Shown here: one piece after another, positions 59,301 through 64,000 of the stretch | Layout: each line of letters starts with the position of its first letter | How positions within the stretch are numbered: position 1 is the first letter of the stretch | Origin: Paragonimus skrjabini miyazakii | Lineage: Eukaryota; Platyhelminthes; Trematoda; Plagiorchiida; Troglotrematidae | Direction: 5' to 3' | Assembly (NCBI GenBank): GCA_014338405.1 | Contig: JTDE01000206.1 | Span: 173,217 to 237,216 of the forward strand | DNA length: 64,000 nt | Notes under the pieces: generated by a model | What the model saw: the letters and a program-made list of their open reading frames with translations, nothing else | Databases searched by the model: none | What the model was told of the DNA's origin: nothing | Position numbers and translations under genes: made by a program

Positions 59301-62300
59301 ATCCCAAAGATAAAAATCATTCACTCCTTATGGTTAGTTGAAAGTTTCATTGCTTCTACGGTTTCAGAAAGATATTGGATTTCAGTATAAACTGAGCACT
59401 AGTTAAAGCTGCTTGCAACCTTAGTTTCCGTACAGAAGTTTTAACCAACCACCTTTGAAAAGAATAACATCATGCATCATTCTGGTTAGCTCACACAGTA
59501 GTGTATGCTCATGTCACAATCGGGATTTACAGATGAGGTCAGTAGCATAGTATTCAACAAGATTGTCTCAAGGAATTGACGCGGGAGTTTAAATGCCAGC
59601 TGTAAGCGTATTCTGCCTTGTGATGTGCTTCGACAAGAGAGACGTTTGAGTATAATACTCCTGTTCGAAAGAGGTTGGGTAAAACGTCTACGGAAATACA
59701 ATAGCTGTGAAAGGTTGGAAGTGATGATCAGTTTGTACCAAGAAAAATTCCTGATTGCTTACCAATAGCCAAGTTCGTATGCTGCGCCTTCTCTTTGGCA
59801 GGCACAATGCATTTCTGTCTGTTCATATTTTAATACATTAGAACTTTCTCAGATTTTGACTGAATATAATAGCTGGTCTTTTTTATTTGCCAAATATCTG
59901 CTGGTTTAGTTGTCACACGTGTCGATCATATGGAAGAACTGTCCACATCCCCGACTGGTTGCCAAGATGTGGATAAATTTATCTACAGTTTAAAACTAAA
60001 CTCTTAACGTTACTTACGGAACATGAGTAGGTGTGAAACCACCTACCAGCAGCATACGCTATCGTCATTAGAAAAGCTGCCTAGCCATGGTTTCCAAAAC
60101 CTGTATATATTTTTCTTGGTGTCGAATGAAGTTATCTTGTTTGCATCACTTTTAAACCGAACGTCACAAATTACATTTTCAAAACATCTCTGTTTTTCTT
60201 TTGTTTTAGCTTTACCCTAATCCTTAATGAAAAGCGGGTTGTTTCATCGGTCTTTCATTTTGTGTAGATTGCCACTGTATGCCCTGCCATTTTAGTTCAT
60301 GGCAGTTGATCATAACTTTGCCTTAGTTCACATTAACGTGACAATATGTGAAGCCCTGTTCCTTTGAATATTGACTAATTTGAAAGAACACAATTGAGCA
60401 CGCAATGGGCATTGGTATTTGTCTTAAGGGATAAAAGATTCTGGGTAACCAAGGCTTCAGCTTTTAACTGTGCGATTGTACTACCTTGTTTAAACATAAA
60501 ACGTGATAAAAATTATCATTACTTTGTTTACCATTAGCTTAGAAAATAACAAAAAGAAACAAAAAACGATTTTTTAACAGCCTTTGTTGGTAAGGGATTA
60601 CAAATGTCCGCAACTAAACACAGCATTTTGATGCCTGATATAAGCAGGATGGCTGAGAACTAGAGCTAGCCATCTGGCTTATAATGGAACCTGCGTAGTT
60701 CTCAACTAGACAGTACTACATAAAGTCTTTGTTGGAAATGCTGTGAAAATCTTCAGTTGCGTCTAGTTTCCCGGTACAAATAACAGGTTGAATGTTGGTA
60801 AACTCTAGCAAACTTATAGGTCTTAAGCACTAGTTCATGTTGTGTTTGTAGTGAATCTTGCGTTTGGATATACTGAAAATGCCTAAAACATCACTGGAGA
60901 TACGACAACTTTTCAGAGTTTTTAATTGTTTCCAACTTTTTTAAAGCTTGTTTAGAATTCGGGATCTACCCGAAAATTACAGTTTTCCAGGTCGCAGTCG
61001 CTGTCATCAGAAGCGTTTACTCCAGTAAGTGCAATCGCCTCCTCTGAATCTACTGGACAGAGTTGTATGTAATTTTATGTGCATTTTACTCAACTGTTAG
61101 CCATGGTAAAAAAATTTATGGTTGTGTCTCTTCTGGTTAATCTCGTTATCGAAACACAGTCAGGCAACCTTTAAGTAACTGTTTTGCTTTATTGGTATTC
61201 GCAAAAGAACAAGATTCATTATGTACATGAAAAGTGAAATAGGCTAGTTGGCATTAGTTAAATTAGATTTTAGCGTAAAGATACCTAAAAGGAACGTAAT
61301 GTGAAACAATTTATGGGAAGTTCGTGGAATGAAGCCTTCATTCTTTACCGTGATACTACAAGGTAAACGTGAATATGGAAAGCTTTCAAATGAAAGACTT
61401 TGAAATCAGCCCAAGTTTACAAAGGCTTCATAACACTGACCTTCAGTACACATGCAATTTTTCTGGTTGTAACATTCAAGAATTGCATCTACCGGACGAC
61501 TTCATACCAAATTTGTAAACAAGAATGTAACTGGTAAACTTTTCTTAAGTGGGTACAAAAATCAAACATGACGTAACAAAAGATTTACCAGGAATTCAAC
61601 GACAGATTACAAGGCAAGTTTTTATTACAGCACACTGTGTCCCCTTTTTCAAATTCCTCAGGGGAGGGAGGACAAGTATGTCGGAGATCGTTAGTAGTTC
61701 GACTTATTCTCATCAGATAGTGAGATGAGACCAGCTAAATTTACACAAAATATAAATATCGAAAATAGCGGAACGGACCAAACCAATGGATCTGGCCATT
61801 TGTGCAATACTGAGGGAATCAATTTCATGGCAGAGTGATAGATTACGTCAATGTCTTCTGTACATATAAAACTAGCATTATCCGATTACAACTGCTTTGC
61901 TGATCAGATTGCTCGAAATGTTAAGTCACCTCACTACAATTTCTCAACGAAACAAAAAGAAAAGTATTGTTAGATTTTGATACTCGGTTTATTCTCGTCT
62001 GTGACTTGCGTGCATTCATTGATTGTACTTGAACCACGCAAGTACGACAATTAAATATAACACAACAATGCGAAAACAGCAATTGCAACAGTAATTATAC
62101 AGATTGAGTCAACATCTTTCGCGAGTACAAAAGTGGTCGATTCTGCATGATCAGTGTAGCTTCCGTGACTGTGATAACGTAGCAGCAAAGCGAAGGATGG
62201 TGATGGTTTAACCATATAACTTGCATCCATGCGATAGTTACCAATCTAAAATTCTGGGTTCTGTTTAGCAACTAAGGTGCTGGTATTTGTTGCATACTCT

Positions 62301-62386
62301 AATTCAGTTTTCCACTATCTGTCGTCATAAACCCCGGTCCGTTCTATCAGTATACTTGCCACCACAACTGCAAATGAACTAGCAAG
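53311..62386. other. Long AT-rich stretch, no gene recognised
   Basis: No transposon domain, hammerhead or tRNA-like unit could be read. Open frames (54202-54411, 54548-54781, 55193-55438, 56120-56443, 59486-59701, 60023-60220) are short and without domains. A 9-bp inverted repeat TGAGAACTA/TAGTTCTCA lies near 60655-60705. Confidence 0.5.
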
Positions 62387-62913
62387 TTAGCCGATAGGCA
62401 GAATTGCTCCCGGGATCACCATTTGAAACACGGAAGACGAGAACAACATTCGTAATTCAGCGGTCGGATGGTTGTGATTCGTTGTCAACCGTGACCTTAT
62501 GGTTTCGTTGGTTGCAGTCTGACCGTCTCTGGGAGTCCAATTCAACCAATTTGTTCTTTCCGAAGCGGTCCTAATGAGAACTTTGATCACGAAATTCGGC
62601 TTGAAATAAATTTCTGTTAGTCTCTCCGCATAGCGATTCACCAGTAAAGCCTTTTATCCCTATCAACACCGTCATCAGCAAATATTTGTGTTGCTCCATC
62701 GAGCAGGGTTTAGCTTAAGTCACTCCTATATATCAATGTAACCGACAACGAAAACTGAGGGTATCGGTTGTTCCATACTGTTTCTGGATATAGAACACGT
62801 TGTCCTGAAGCGCCTTGACCTTGACTGATCAACATGTCTAAGAATGATAGACTCTGCCTAATTTCTTTCGTGGAGTTCGAACAAACATTCAAAAAAGTGA
62901 TCCAAACAAGCAC
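62387..62913 (-). pseudogene. Penelope-like element, RT C-terminal border (relic)
   Basis: The minus strand reads FLNVCSNSTKEIRQSLSFLD, MLISQGQGASGQRVLYPET, VWNNRYPQFSLSVTLIYRSD, the counterpart of the block FTLE.E....L.FLDVL..R..DG.....VYRKKTW.GQYL.F.SF.P..YKR in the other PLEs. Downstream TLLDGATQIFADDGVDRD and NRYAERLTEIYF weakly match the following connector. No catalytic motif or GIY-YIG core is seen. The right part is solid; the part below about 62650 is tentative. Confidence 0.72.
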
Positions 62914-64000
62914 TTTAATTAAATTTCAGAAGGTAATGGACGTGTGCGGAGGAAGGGATTTAGTTATGTTTTTTCTCACCATCATATATGTGCATGGTTT
63001 GTTATCTGAAATTAGCGTCTTCCAAAATCGATTTAACTCTTGCTTCAAAACACGTATATAGGCACTGTTGGAAGCTATAATGTATTGACGGCCCAATTAG
63101 CGCAGCCACATCCGTTTATCATGAGTGACCGTGGTACATGCTGTATTTGTATGTGGCGATGTAGGTATCGAAGTTCCATTTCAAGATACTGACTTATACC
63201 TGTGTAATTCGCAACTGGGTAGGCTTTCGACCGAATAAGAGTTTAGAACGCACCTCCTGGGGAATAGTCAGTCTCTAACGAGAACAGGCATCGAAACAAC
63301 AGAACACATTAGGGTTTGGAAACAAACCATCTGTTTCTAGCAATAATCAGAAAGATAATAAGTAGTCAGTCCTAGCTTAGCCTGCAACACAACGTGGTGA
63401 ACAACAAAACAAAGAGAAGAACCTGATTAGTGCGTACATATAGGACGATAAGTTGGTGCAGGCGGGAATGTTCCGGGTCTCTTGCAAAGATGGTCTACTC
63501 CACGGTCTGGCGTTAGAAAATAGTTTCCAGCCAATTGCACAGATAAGTCAGAAAAACCCGAGGGGGGGGGCAAAATAAAAGGAGGATATGTAATTAAGGA
63601 ATAACATCACTGTCGAGGAAGCAATAAATTCTGATACTTCCTGGTTGTTTATGTCGCGAAAGAGAATTGATTTAAAAGACCACTACTCCGAGTTTCTAAC
63701 TCAAAATGTCTGACCTGCGAAACAAAAGGATAGAGGCTTTTCTTCTGGAATCCTACCCGAAACAAATGACTCAAGAGCCTGACTCACTCTACAGTGAGAG
63801 GCATTCATAGCCCGAGGGTACAGTGAATATGGCATTAATGTTTACTCCTGTGCTGTTTGCTTAATTGGATCCCAGTGGTCAGTCGATTATGCGTTGTCAG
63901 ACTCAATACGTCGATTAAGGTCTGCAAATCAGAAAAGCGCTTTATATTCGTGATATCGATGTATGCCTCAACGAATAGCTGTTGGGTGCTGACAACAAAT
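62914..64000. other. No gene recognised
   Basis: AT-rich DNA. A run of nine G lies at 63562-63570. The open frame at 62834-63061 is largely antisense to the PLE relic. Confidence 0.45.

Noticed and set aside
1..64000. CRISPR arrays, prokaryotic operons, phage or plasmid features
   Set aside because: No regularly spaced repeats or compact gene arrangement is present; retroelements, splice-like signals and base composition point to a eukaryotic nuclear genome.

Overview
This window looks like AT-rich, gene-poor nuclear DNA from a flatworm, most likely a digenean trematode (schistosome-like). That assignment is an inference. It rests on three things: many decayed Penelope-like retroelements (PLEs) with GIY-YIG endonuclease domains, a short repeat that carries a type I hammerhead ribozyme and in one copy a tRNA-like head (the build of the schistosome Sm-alpha repeat), and an RTE-type retrotransposon fragment. 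No complete protein-coding gene, rRNA or convincing tRNA gene is visible. A 100-base run of N at 18685-18784 is an assembly gap.

Layout. 1-250: the extreme C-terminus of a PLE on the + strand. 2658-2866: a hammerhead repeat on the - strand, back to back with the 3' end of a second copy on the + strand. 2867-18237: mostly unassigned DNA with a decayed hammerhead repeat at 8762-8878 and several weak candidate exons. 18238-19923: a CAT microsatellite, the gap, an RTE linker fragment with an inverted partial copy 520 bp away, and a truncated hammerhead repeat. 28560-28950: a Ty3/gypsy gag relic (- strand). 31471-35372: a dense nest of three hammerhead repeats, a PLE reverse transcriptase/GIY-YIG relic (- strand), an inverted copy of the PLE C-terminus, and copies of a PLE tail segment. 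37572-37925: two copies of a tRNA-derived SINE in opposite orientation. 47422-47893 and 49572-53310: a PLE graveyard of at least four copies, some inverted and one nearly spanning reverse transcriptase to GIY-YIG. 62387-62913: another PLE relic.

How the parts relate. In PLEs, a reverse transcriptase plus a C-terminal GIY-YIG nuclease nick the target and copy the RNA in place; hammerhead ribozymes are known in the terminal repeats of eukaryotic PLEs and in schistosome SINE-like repeats. Here the hammerhead unit and a PLE tail segment ('segment S') lie in the same orientation at two separate places, so the hammerhead repeats and the PLEs of this genome probably share terminal sequence. Every element seen is broken by stops, frameshifts or truncation, so none looks autonomously active; the hammerhead at 2736-2780 is the only copy that keeps all core bases.

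Candidate exons are listed with low confidence. An open stretch flanked by splice-like signals is common by chance in a window this size, so they are leads only. They occur on both strands and cannot be joined into one gene from sequence alone.
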